A stretch of 64,000 nucleotides of DNA, from positions 5,828,001 through 5,892,000 of the forward strand of contig NZ_AP018254.1 of assembly GCF_002368395.1 (NCBI RefSeq). Reading direction: 5' to 3'. The first letter of the stretch is position 1; every line of letters starts with the position of its first letter. The DNA is from Calothrix sp. NIES-3974 (lineage in GTDB: Bacteria > Cyanobacteriota > Cyanobacteriia > Cyanobacteriales > Nostocaceae). The position numbers were made by a program, and so were the translations under genes. Shown here in pieces: positions 54,783 to 63,047 of this stretch. The notes under the pieces are model-generated. The model did not search any database, was not told the origin of the DNA, and saw only the letters and a program-made list of their open reading frames with translations.

Positions 54783-55407
54783 ATATCATCTTGACAATCC
54801 AGATATTGGATATTGGTCTCGATAGCCACACGCAACGTCATCATTGTGGAGATTACTGACGCATAGCTTTAATTTTAGTCGTGATGTCGGTAGCCATCAT
54901 CTATCTTTTCTGAAATTGTAGATGTGAATAACCAAGCGATCGCTCACAGGTGAGATGTTTGTCAGCGATCGCAGGTAGAAGGAACTTTAAATTAGCCTGA
55001 CTGACCTCAGAAAGCGTCAACACATTCAATAGCCAACTATTAACCACCTTCTAAGTCAAACCTCAGTGTATAGCCGTGCAAAGTATAACTAACACCTAAA
55101 ATCCGAACCATCTGCACACCCGTAATTGCTCCATTGATGCTACCAATGATGTGTAAAATCTTAAATGTAGGGTTGTTAATGATTGATGGTTGACGGTTAA
55201 CAGTCACTAGTCATCAGTCAACGACACGCTATTTTTCACGACTTAAATCGGATTGCTGTAGAAGGAGTTAGTATTAGAAAATAAGAAAAATATTCGCAGT
55301 GATCAGTTTTTGGGGAATCTTGTAATAAGGATAGTTTATGACTGAAATTAATCCCAGCTACTGGGACAGTTACAAAAACAACATAATGACCCACGCTGCA
55401 TAGGATT
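54783..55407. repeat. Intergenic region with family 2 element copy D and a possible gene remnant
   Basis: Copy D of the family 2 element is at about 55150-55260, with its left end diverged and right end TCGGATTGCTGTA. On the minus strand at about 55036-55140 an open frame reads GSINGAITGVQMVRILGVSY and ends in a stop; it looks like the 3' end of a lost gene cut by the element. Nothing else was identified. Confidence 0.55.
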
Positions 55408-57099
55408 TCAACTGGCCATGGGATAGGGAGTACGATAGCGCCAAAGGGTATGCAATCGGGTAGCAGGCATGGTTAAATATAAAATATCGCCGGGGCAAAG
55501 GTTAAATCTAAGTAGTTCCCAACCATGAATAGTACTATTTTGGGTTTCGACGTAGAGGGGGACAAAATTGGCATTCATGGCTGCATCTTGGACGCTCAGA
55601 CAACAGAAGGGATGGGTGGAAGTGATGACAGTGGCGATCGCGACCCACAGTCGATCGGAGGTAATCCCATTACCAATTACCCGTCCCCCTAAAGCTGCTG
55701 CGGCAAAGGCTGGTGCAGCAAGTTCCGCAGGACTCAGCACAGCATCAAAATCAAACACCTGTTGGGCTATTCTCGCAAAATCGGGGTCAGCATAACGCAC
55801 GATAATGGGTACATTGGGGGTGATGGCTTTGGCGTTGAGGGCAATTTCCAGGTTACTCGCATCGTCACCACTAACGGCAATCAGAGAAACCGCAGATTCC
55901 AGATTCGCAGCCTTCAGCATTGTCGGAAAACTCGCATCACCATGAATTACTGGTATTCCTAACCCCCTGACCATGTTGATAAAACGGTTGTTGGCATCGG
56001 GTTCAATGACGACGACTTCATAGCCACTTCCATGTAGAGTTTGGACAATTTTAATCCCAGTACCACTCAAACCACACACGATAAAATGGTGACGCAGGGG
56101 AACACGCGCAACATCCCAAAATTGCTTAAAGCGACTACCGAGAACAAAATCGTTGAGCAGAGCATACCAAATACCAAACGCGATCGCTCCCACCAGCATA
56201 ATTACAACTGTAAAATATTTGATGCTTTCCGGTGCATTTTCCACAACTTTTTCATTACCCCCAGCACCAGTTAACATTCCCACGGAAAAATACAGAGCAT
56301 CGATGACGGATAATTTCAATTCGGTGGACATGTAGGTCACTGTTGCCACCAGGATAATCATTAACACAACTAATGCACCGATGACAACCGAACGTGCATG
56401 TTCTTGAAACTGACGAATATGAGTTAAAATCTTGAAAAATTTGCGCAGCAGGAATTTACGCTTTGACCCGGTTTTCGGTTGGGTCGCAACAATTAGGCGA
56501 TCGCCTGCTTTTAATCTAACACCCGTCATCACTGCGGACACTAAATCTAGATCACCCTGAGCAGGTAAGTAATATATAAATAAACGACTGCGATTTTCCC
56601 ATAAATCCTGGAGTTTACAACCAATCCAGGGGTGATTTGCGTCGATATTCACCTCGTGAATTGGCCAAGTTTGCTGGAATAATTTGATTTGTCCAATTGC
56701 CTTATTTCCCATCGCCGCAAAGGTAAACACGGGTGCGGCTAAACCTGCTACACTCATACTTAAATGCTCTGGCAAAGTTTGATCCAGACGTTCACCCAGG
56801 CTAGTATTAAAAAAGCGGTTAATAACCCGAATTGTTGGATTCAAAACCCGCGCTTGCATCATCACTGCCAAATTTAATGCATCGTCCGGACCTGCGATAA
56901 CTAGGGTATTAGCCTGTTCAATTCCCGCAGCTTTGAGGGTTGCAGCAGCAGAAAGATTCCCCACAATCACATCACCCCGTGTTTCCCCAGGAATTTGCCG
57001 ATGGTGAATTCCCACAACTTGCGCACCCTGTTGACGTAACAAACGAAATATCTTATATCCCGTTCGTCCTAATCCGCAAACAATTATCCGAGGTTTCAT
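55408..57099 (-). CDS. Ion channel with two RCK (TrkA-N) domains
   Basis: 563 residues. RCK domain 1 is at the N-terminus (IIVCGLGRTGYKIFRLL, a GxGxxG fold), followed by a TrkA-C-like segment (about 155-205). A two-helix pore module follows at about 238-318. A second RCK domain (HHFIVCGLSGTGIKIVQTL, about 340-470) and a C-terminal domain complete it. In the pore loop the sequence is VGMLTGAGGNE rather than the canonical TVGYG, so ion selectivity may differ from classical K+ channels. The pattern seems shared by many cyanobacterial homologues. The N-terminal RCK before the pore is an unusual domain order. Confidence 0.83.
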   Translation of the reverse strand: MKPRIIVCGLGRTGYKIFRLLRQQGAQVVGIHHRQIPGETRGDVIVGNLSAAATLKAAGIEQANTLVIAGPDDALNLAVMMQARVLNPTIRVINRFFNTSLGERLDQTLPEHLSMSVAGLAAPVFTFAAMGNKAIGQIKLFQQTWPIHEVNIDANHPWIGCKLQDLWENRSRLFIYYLPAQGDLDLVSAVMTGVRLKAGDRLIVATQPKTGSKRKFLLRKFFKILTHIRQFQEHARSVVIGALVVLMIILVATVTYMSTELKLSVIDALYFSVGMLTGAGGNEKVVENAPESIKYFTVVIMLVGAIAFGIWYALLNDFVLGSRFKQFWDVARVPLRHHFIVCGLSGTGIKIVQTLHGSGYEVVVIEPDANNRFINMVRGLGIPVIHGDASFPTMLKAANLESAVSLIAVSGDDASNLEIALNAKAITPNVPIIVRYADPDFARIAQQVFDFDAVLSPAELAAPAFAAAALGGRVIGNGITSDRLWVAIATVITSTHPFCCLSVQDAAMNANFVPLYVETQNSTIHGWELLRFNLCPGDILYLTMPATRLHTLWRYRTPYPMAS

Positions 57100-57317
57100 A
57101 AAAATATCGGCTACTGATTAAATCCCAAATCCACGAATCTACAATCTCAAATCAATCTCAAATGTTCAAATTTATTGATTGCGACTAATTATGGAAAAAT
57201 CACCGGATTTTGACAGTAGCAAGTATGTCACTCTGATTTGACCTTAAAGTTATTCCGAAACTTTGAAGTCGGGTCTGCGGAAAAGTCTTTTCGTGAGGGT
57301 AGGGAGTAGGCAGATTT

Positions 57318-58076
57318 TTAAAACCTCTCTGTTCCATACAACCGTAAACCAAACTTTCCGGCTGCTGTTTGTCTAAATTCTTCAATTTCAGCTAACATTT
57401 TTGGCGGTAAATCTTGCATATTAGGACGACGCTTCGGATGTTCTGGTGGTAATAAAAATGGTGCTGCCAGGGCTGCAAAAGTTAAATCAGCAGCAGTAAA
57501 TTTATCACCCACTAAATATTTTCTCCCATCAGCAATTAAATCACTTACCATTGTCAATATTTCCTGGATTTTCGTATAAGCTTCATTCTGGGAATTATCA
57601 TTAATTTCAAAGTTTGTTTTTATCACTTTTTTGACGATTGGAAATGTAAATGGGAATAACAGTTTTTCCAATACTGGTACATCTCGACACCAAGCTTGTT
57701 TAATTAATTGCGGTTGATTAATCGTATGGGAATATCCCCAAAGTCTTGCTGTAATTCCCAATTCTTCATCAAAAAGGTTTTCTAAATCTTCTACTTGCTT
57801 GCGTAATTCTGGCTGAATTGGAAATAATTTACTCTCATCCGCGACGATTGTATCTAAATATTGTAAAATTTTTGTCGAATCATGAATAACTTGATTTTCC
57901 ATAACTAAAATCGGTGTTAATTTACCACCTAAACTCTTTGCTATAGGTATATGAAATGGTGGTATATGGGCTTCTTCTACATAGGGAATATTTAATTTTG
58001 TTAAAGCCCATCGAACTTTTTCACAGTAGTGGCTCACGGAAATTGTAATCAAACGTAAAGGCTTTTGTAACGACAT
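57318..58076 (-). CDS. Glutathione S-transferase family protein
   Basis: 252 residues. An N-terminal thioredoxin-like GST domain (LITISVSHYCEKVRWALTKL, with KLTPILVMENQVIHDSTKIL for glutathione binding) is followed by a helical C-terminal domain with KYLVGDKFTAADLTFAALAAP. The serine/cysteine near the start (SHYC) could be the catalytic residue. The gene lies downstream of a TetR regulator on the same strand, and a near-perfect AGACC-N4-GGTCT palindrome sits 59 bases before its start, suggesting TetR control in response to an electrophile or xenobiotic. Confidence 0.85.
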   Translation of the reverse strand: MSLQKPLRLITISVSHYCEKVRWALTKLNIPYVEEAHIPPFHIPIAKSLGGKLTPILVMENQVIHDSTKILQYLDTIVADESKLFPIQPELRKQVEDLENLFDEELGITARLWGYSHTINQPQLIKQAWCRDVPVLEKLLFPFTFPIVKKVIKTNFEINDNSQNEAYTKIQEILTMVSDLIADGRKYLVGDKFTAADLTFAALAAPFLLPPEHPKRRPNMQDLPPKMLAEIEEFRQTAAGKFGLRLYGTERF

Positions 58077-58134
58077 AGAAAATACCTATTTTATTACACT
58101 TGAATAAACAAACTTCAACGGGATAAAAATATTC

Positions 58135-58148
58135 AGACCGACTGGTCT
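58135..58148. promoter_or_regulatory. Candidate TetR operator upstream of the GST gene
   Basis: AGACC-GACT-GGTCT, a perfect 5-base inverted repeat with a 4-base spacer. A related AGACC-ATTC-GGTTT lies at 58908-58921 upstream of the tetR gene itself, preceded by TC in both cases. TetR-family dimers bind such pseudo-palindromes. Confidence 0.6.
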
Positions 58149-58272
58149 TTTTTAGGGTAAATAAAAAGAGCTATTATCTGAACAAATACTCGAACCGTTT
58201 CAGAACATAACCTCTACCGACAAAGCCGAAAATACTCCGATAAACCTTTTCCAACCCCTGTATTCTAGATTA

Positions 58273-58890
58273 TTAATCATTAATTCCCCTCCTTAACTGC
58301 AAATTGAGGAATTCATGTAAATGACGAATAGCCCTTTCCACATGAATCGAATCACCATACAACTTACTCATCATCACAGCACCTTCCAAGGTAGAAATAA
58401 TAATAGATGCAATTTCATCTCCATCCACATTGGCTTTTATTTCCCCTTTTTCGATACCTTTTTTAATCAAATGACGAAACAGTTGTCGCCACGAATTCAT
58501 GGCTTGAATCGCCTTTTGTTTCAACGCTGGATGAGCATCATCACTTTCAATTGCAGTATTTAATAACGGACAACCCCCTTTCATAATCGGATCTTCTGGA
58601 TGATTCACATAAATTTGGAACTCATCCACAATAGCTAATATCCTGTCCACTGCATGACGTTTAGATGTCCAAGCTAAACGATAGCGTTTTTGAATTTGGG
58701 AAATTGCATAATCAAAAGCTTGTAAAGCTAAATCATCTTTACTGTGAAAATGGTTGTATATTCCACCTTTTTTTAATCCCGTCACACGCATAATATCCGA
58801 CATCGATGCACCTGCGTAACCCTGTTGATTAAACAAGGCTGCGGATTTTTCGATAATCATGGCTCTAGTAGCTTCACCTCTAGACATCAT
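58273..58890 (-). CDS. TetR/AcrR family transcriptional regulator
   Basis: 205 residues. The N-terminal helix-turn-helix is TRAMIIEKSAALFNQQGYAG and ASMSDIMRVTGLKKGGIYNHFHSKDDL (about 8-52), followed by a helical ligand-binding domain with PIMKGGCPLLNTAIESDD, typical of the group that often controls efflux, GST or reductase genes. It is upstream of the GST gene on the same strand, and matching palindromes are found in front of both genes. It is probably a self-regulated repressor. Confidence 0.9.
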   Translation of the reverse strand: MMSRGEATRAMIIEKSAALFNQQGYAGASMSDIMRVTGLKKGGIYNHFHSKDDLALQAFDYAISQIQKRYRLAWTSKRHAVDRILAIVDEFQIYVNHPEDPIMKGGCPLLNTAIESDDAHPALKQKAIQAMNSWRQLFRHLIKKGIEKGEIKANVDGDEIASIIISTLEGAVMMSKLYGDSIHVERAIRHLHEFLNLQLRRGIND

Positions 58891-58907
58891 GGGTGTTTTT
58901 GGGTATC

Positions 58908-58921
58908 AGACCATTCGGTTT
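58908..58921. promoter_or_regulatory. Candidate TetR operator upstream of tetR
   Basis: AGACC-ATTC-GGTTT, one mismatch from the AGACC-N4-GGTCT palindrome in front of the GST gene, 17 bases upstream of the tetR start codon. Confidence 0.5.
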
Positions 58922-58940
58922 GATGATAACACGAATTATA

Positions 58941-59056
58941 TACAGCAATCCGATTTAAGTTGTGAAAAATAGCGTGCCGTTGACTGATGACTGGTAACTG
59001 TCAACCGTTAACAATCCTACATGTAATATTTCACAAATCCCGCTCGGACTGCTGTA
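58941..59056 (-). repeat. MITE-like dispersed element, family 2, most complete copy (E)
   Basis: 116 bases in inverted orientation with 13-base termini TACAGCAATCCGA and TCGGACTGCTGTA, complementary but for one base. The interior matches copies A to D. It lies between the divergent tetR and araC genes. Confidence 0.85.
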
Positions 59057-59217
59057 AATTTTAGGTTTTGGATTGAATGGGTTGAAAAAGACAAAAGCCG
59101 ACTGAACTTGAAACTTGAGAGAAATTCTTGACTTGAGCTAGAATTCTGTAGCTGGTATCAACAGTGGTAGAGGAATACTTCTGGGAAAGATTGCCAGTCA
59201 ATGCAGGGGTAGCAATT

Positions 59218-60111
59218 ATGTCACCAGAAGAACCGATCATTTTTACCACAGAGGAAACGGCTTTAGGGGTATACCCACGTCCACCAATTTTAACCAGCTT
59301 GGAGACGAATTGGGATGGTTTTGGATTGGCTTACATGTGTCAACCAGCCTTTGCAACACCAGAAATGGCTACACCCCGATGGCATGGTATTTGTATTTTC
59401 ACACATGGCGATCGCATAATTCATGCCCAACGCAAATTAGATGGGAAAAAGCGTCTGGATGCAGTTGCTGGTGGTAGTATTGTCGTCAATCCAGCCCATG
59501 TGAGTCAACAAGCAACCTGGGATGAGGAAGGGGATTTTATCATTTTGGCAATGGAAACCCAGATATTTGACCGAGTGGTAGCGGAAGCGAAAATATCGTC
59601 TTCAGTGGAATTACTACCCTGTTTTTCTACTCCTGACCCCTTAGTTTATCAAATTGGACTGGCTTTAAAAAATGTTCTCGTGACCAATCCTGTTGGTAGT
59701 CGGTTATATGCAGAAACAATGATCAATGCATTGTCGGTGCATTTGCTACAACATTATGCTAGTCACAAATCTGTGTTGACAGAATATAGTCACGGTTTAT
59801 CAAAGGGTAAGCTTCAGCAAGTTATAAATTATATCAATTCCTATTTGGATCGGGATTTAGGTTTACAAGAAATTGCAGAATTAGTACACATGAGTCCCCA
59901 TTATTTCTGTCAGCAATTTAAGCAATCAATGGGAATGACACCCCATCAATATGTAATTCGCTGTCGGATTGAAAAAGCCAAGCAATTACTTCTACAAGGG
60001 AATATAACTATTTGTGAAATTGCTCATATAGTTGGCTTTGCCAATCAAAGTCATTTAAATTTTCACTTCAAGCGTATTGTCGGGACAACACCCAAGAAAT
60101 TTGTCAAGTAA
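59218..60111 (+). CDS. AraC family transcriptional regulator
   Basis: 297 residues from the ATG at 59218, which has GGGG 8-11 bases upstream; a GTG at 59164 gives an 18-residue longer form. A C-terminal double helix-turn-helix (about 200-297) reads LGLQEIAELVHMSPHYFCQQFKQ and ICEIAHIVGFANQSHLNFHFKRIVGTTPKKF, matching the AraC signature. The N-terminal 190 residues are beta-rich and cupin-like, presumably ligand sensing. It is divergent from tetR and precedes the stand-alone ndhH by 267 bases on the same strand, so it might regulate it; this is inference. Confidence 0.88.
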   Translation: MSPEEPIIFTTEETALGVYPRPPILTSLETNWDGFGLAYMCQPAFATPEMATPRWHGICIFTHGDRIIHAQRKLDGKKRLDAVAGGSIVVNPAHVSQQATWDEEGDFIILAMETQIFDRVVAEAKISSSVELLPCFSTPDPLVYQIGLALKNVLVTNPVGSRLYAETMINALSVHLLQHYASHKSVLTEYSHGLSKGKLQQVINYINSYLDRDLGLQEIAELVHMSPHYFCQQFKQSMGMTPHQYVIRCRIEKAKQLLLQGNITICEIAHIVGFANQSHLNFHFKRIVGTTPKKFVK

Positions 60112-60202
60112 TAGCTACAAATAACTAGAATCTGTTAAAAATCGGAATTTTCTGGAAGACAGGAAACTGCTGTTTTTGCATATTTTATAGATAAGACTTA
60201 AC

Positions 60203-60310
60203 CCCGGATTTGGAGCAAACCCCTAAAAATTATAGGGAGTGGGGAGTAGGGAGTAGCAGGAAAATTAACCTGTTACTCAATGCTTGTTACTCACTCGTGA
60301 GAAATACAGG
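60203..60310. repeat. MITE-like dispersed element, family 3, degraded copy
   Basis: It begins CCCGGATTTGGAGCAAACCC and ends CTCGTGAGAAATACAGG, with the family's internal 'aaaattaacctgttactcaatgc' section. It lies between araC and ndhH. Confidence 0.6.
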
Positions 60311-60378
60311 GTAAGCGTTTTAAATTCATAGTTTGCAGAGCTTATAATTCTTCGTAATCCAAAATCTAAAATCGAAAT

Positions 60379-61563
60379 ATGACAAGAATTGAAACGAAAA
60401 CCGAACCGATGGTCATCAATTTCGGTCCCCAACATCCTTCTATGCATGGTTGTTTTCGGATTATCGTCACCTTGGATGGGGAAGATGTGATTGATTGTGA
60501 ACCAGTCATCGGTTATTTACATCGAGGAATGGAAAAAATTGCCGAAAACCGTAGCAATATTATGTATGTTCCCTATGTTAGTCGTTGGGATTATTATGGG
60601 GGAATGTTTAATGAAGCAGTAACGGTAAATGCAGTAGAAAAACTAGCTCAAGTGACAGTTCCAAAACGTGCTAGTTATATTCGAGTGATTATGTTGGAAT
60701 TAGCGCAAATTGTCAATCATTTACTGTGGTTAGGTCCATTTGTGATGGATATGGGTGCGCAAACTCCTTTTTTCTATACTTTACGTGAACGGGAAATGAT
60801 TTTAGACCTGTACGAAGCCGTTTCTGGTTATCGGATGGTGAATCATAATTATTTTCGGATTGGTGGAGTTGCAGCAGATTTACCCTATGGTTGGGTGGAT
60901 AAATGTGAGGATTTTTGTGATTGTTTTTTGCCAAGAATTGATGAGTATGAAAAATTAATTAATCATAATCCGATTTTCCGTCGTCGGTTGGAAGGAATTG
61001 GCTTTTTAAGTCGAGAGGAAGCTATTAATTGGGGTGTTTCTGGACCAATGTTACGTGCTTCGGGGGTAAAATGGGATTTACGTCAAGTCGACCATTATGA
61101 GTGCTATGACGATTTTGATTGGGAAGTACAATGGGATAGTCGGGGAGATTGTTTAGCACGCTATTTGGTCAGGATTGGGGAAATGCGTGAATCTGTGAAA
61201 ATTATTCATCAAGCATTACAAAAATTACCCGGTGGTGCATATGAAAATTTAGAAGCAAAACGAATTGCTGCGGGGAAAAAATCGGTGTGGGATGACTTTG
61301 ATTTTCAGTATATTGCGAAAAAGATTGCACCTACTTTTAAAATTCCTCAAGGTGAAATCTATGTGCGGGTGGAATCTGGTCGAGGAGAGTTAGGGATTTA
61401 TTTAATTGGTGATGATAATATCTTTCCTTGGCGTTGGAAAATTCGTCCAGGTGATTACAATAATTTACAGGTTTTACCGCAATTAATTAAGGGTTTGAAG
61501 GTGGCAGATATTTTTGTGGTGTTGGGAAGTATTGATGTGGTGATGGGGTCGGTTGACCGTTGA
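60379..61563 (+). CDS. ndhH: NAD(P)H-quinone oxidoreductase subunit H, divergent copy
   Basis: 394-residue 49-kDa subunit of the NDH-1 complex, lining the quinone cavity with NdhK. Landmarks are preserved: GPQHPSMHG near the N-terminus, [33 protein letters not shown]-region AQTPFFY, and the C-terminal [16 protein letters not shown]. Several positions differ from the very conserved canonical cyanobacterial NdhH as I remember it ([11 protein letters not shown] for [22 protein letters not shown] for ELNRIANHLLW). This suggests a second, divergent paralogue. It is preceded by an araC gene and 'ccaaaatc' repeats; other ndh genes are not adjacent. Confidence 0.88.
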   Translation: MTRIETKTEPMVINFGPQHPSMHGCFRIIVTLDGEDVIDCEPVIGYLHRGMEKIAENRSNIMYVPYVSRWDYYGGMFNEAVTVNAVEKLAQVTVPKRASYIRVIMLELAQIVNHLLWLGPFVMDMGAQTPFFYTLREREMILDLYEAVSGYRMVNHNYFRIGGVAADLPYGWVDKCEDFCDCFLPRIDEYEKLINHNPIFRRRLEGIGFLSREEAINWGVSGPMLRASGVKWDLRQVDHYECYDDFDWEVQWDSRGDCLARYLVRIGEMRESVKIIHQALQKLPGGAYENLEAKRIAAGKKSVWDDFDFQYIAKKIAPTFKIPQGEIYVRVESGRGELGIYLIGDDNIFPWRWKIRPGDYNNLQVLPQLIKGLKVADIFVVLGSIDVVMGSVDR

Positions 61564-61584
61564 GCAACAGATAATTTTTTTGTG

Positions 61585-61620
61585 GAGACGCGATACATCG
61601 CGTCTCATATTCTGTTTTTT
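61585..61620 (+). terminator. Terminator-like palindrome after ndhH
   Basis: GAGACGCGAT-AC-ATCGCGTCTC hairpin followed by a T-rich stretch (ATATTCTGTTTTTT). A member of the AGACGCGATATATC palindrome family serving as a terminator. Confidence 0.7.
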
Positions 61621-61665
61621 GAATTCATATTAATTTTATGATATCAATAACCTGATGATTATGAA

Positions 61666-62418
61666 TTATGCCAGATTTGCAGTATATACACGGGTGCAAT
61701 GGTGTAATTCCACAAATCCATCTTCATCACTGTGCTGGGAAATTAAATTCAATAATTGGGAGAAAATCTGTTGTTGAATATTCACATCACTGGGAAACCA
61801 GGAAATACTTTTGACTAAACCTGTTAGTGACTCTTGGTTATATTTTTTGATATTTGGGAATATATATAACTGCAAATTGGTAAATAAACTACTTGTTGTT
61901 AAAGGAGCGATCGCAGTCCATAATTGTTCTGGGGTGGAGTTGTCAGCAACTGTTCTAATTATTTTGTAGTATTCACCAGAAAATAGGTGATTAGTATCTA
62001 AATCATTCCAAACCAAAGCAAGTCTACCGGAAGATTTAAGAACACGAGCAAATTCCCTTAAACTTGCTTCCGGAGGAAACCAATGAAAGGCTTGGAAGCT
62101 GGTAATTAAATCAATGGAATTATCGGCAAAATTCAATTTATCCGCATGACCATCCACATACTTTACCAGAGGATGGGGTTGGGCGATCACACGCATTTTT
62201 GCATTTGGTTCCACTGCAATCACCTGTATACCTTTTTGTGCAAGTAAGTTGGCAGAAATACCTGTACCTGCACCAATATCTGCGGCGATAAATTGGGAAT
62301 TAATTGGTAAATCTTTCAAGATTTGATCAATGGCTGCATGGGGATATCCCGGTCGATATTGGTGATAATTTTCAGCTTTATCGGAAAATCGCTGAATGAA
62401 TTTGTTTTCAGTTGACAT
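61666..62418 (-). CDS. Class I SAM-dependent methyltransferase
   Basis: 250 residues. Motif I FIAADIGAGTGISANLLAQ (about 38-56), then IQVIAVEPNAKMR, DNSIDLITSFQAFHWF (motif II) and LKSSGRLALVWNDLD (motif III). It belongs to the UbiE/SmtA-like group. The N-terminus FIQRFSDKAENYHQYRPGYP is typical of the subgroup. Substrate unknown. It is on the opposite strand to ndhH and is convergent with it. Confidence 0.88.
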   Translation of the reverse strand: MSTENKFIQRFSDKAENYHQYRPGYPHAAIDQILKDLPINSQFIAADIGAGTGISANLLAQKGIQVIAVEPNAKMRVIAQPHPLVKYVDGHADKLNFADNSIDLITSFQAFHWFPPEASLREFARVLKSSGRLALVWNDLDTNHLFSGEYYKIIRTVADNSTPEQLWTAIAPLTTSSLFTNLQLYIFPNIKKYNQESLTGLVKSISWFPSDVNIQQQIFSQLLNLISQHSDEDGFVELHHCTRVYTANLA

Positions 62419-62719
62419 ATATCCTCTGGGAAATTAAATAATAAGTACATAAATTGAAAATTTCATCAGTTTCTTTTTCTCATCGTGATTTATCTGCTAA
62501 TGTGCAGTTAAATGTATATAAAGCTAAAATACTAATTTACTGTCGTGCGCTTGTTCTACATAACTTAGGCGCTCAACAGTTTACCATCTATGGTAAATAT
62601 ATATACAAAAATCCGATTTCTCGCAGCATCTTTCCCTGATCCAGATGATGGAGAAAATGGAGTTAGTAGTCAATATGTTAAATTGGGGAAATTAATTCTG
62701 GTCAAAATTCTGGTTAAAG
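62419..62719. other. Intergenic region, nothing recognised
   Basis: 301 AT-rich bases between divergent genes. A 61-codon frame (62454-62639) has no coding signature. Promoters of both neighbours should lie here. Confidence 0.4.
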
Positions 62720-63001
62720 ATGTTTTCGGAAACTTATTATTTAATTCGTTCTAAAACTGATGGGAAGTATCTGACAGCACGTCCTGATGATAGTGAATCA
62801 GGATATTTACTGATTTTTAAGGAGAATTTTGATGCTTTGAGCTACTTAAATACCCATGCTGGAGAGTTAGCAGTAAAACTTGGTGTGGAATCTATTCCTG
62901 GTTATCAAATTTCCGGTCTGTTGAAACGTTGGGGATTTATAGGGGTGGGGATAGTAGAAGATCCTCTGCTTCCGAAAATCGAGTTTTTGAGACGGGAGTA
63001 G
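62720..63001 (+). CDS. Small hypothetical protein
   Basis: 93 residues with a compact alpha/beta look: YYLIRSKTDGKYLTARP, then LLIFKENFDALSYLNTHAGEL, VESIPGYQISGLLKRWGF. No signal peptide or membrane segment. No family recognised. The ATG start lacks a strong ribosome binding site. Confidence 0.6.
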   Translation: MFSETYYLIRSKTDGKYLTARPDDSESGYLLIFKENFDALSYLNTHAGELAVKLGVESIPGYQISGLLKRWGFIGVGIVEDPLLPKIEFLRRE

Positions 63002-63026
63002 GGAGGAGAAGAAACCCGACTTCTCC

Positions 63027-63047
63027 AGACGACCCGACAGGTCGTCT
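63027..63047. repeat. Hairpin after the GT4 gene, dispersed palindrome family
   Basis: AGACGACCCGACAGGTCGTCT, one mismatch from a perfect palindrome. It abuts the stop codon of the minus-strand glycosyltransferase and the end of the 62720 gene, and could terminate both. Confidence 0.65.

Noticed and set aside
62454-62639. 61-residue ORF between the methyltransferase and the small hypothetical
   Set aside because: No family pattern, and it occupies the promoter region of two divergent genes.
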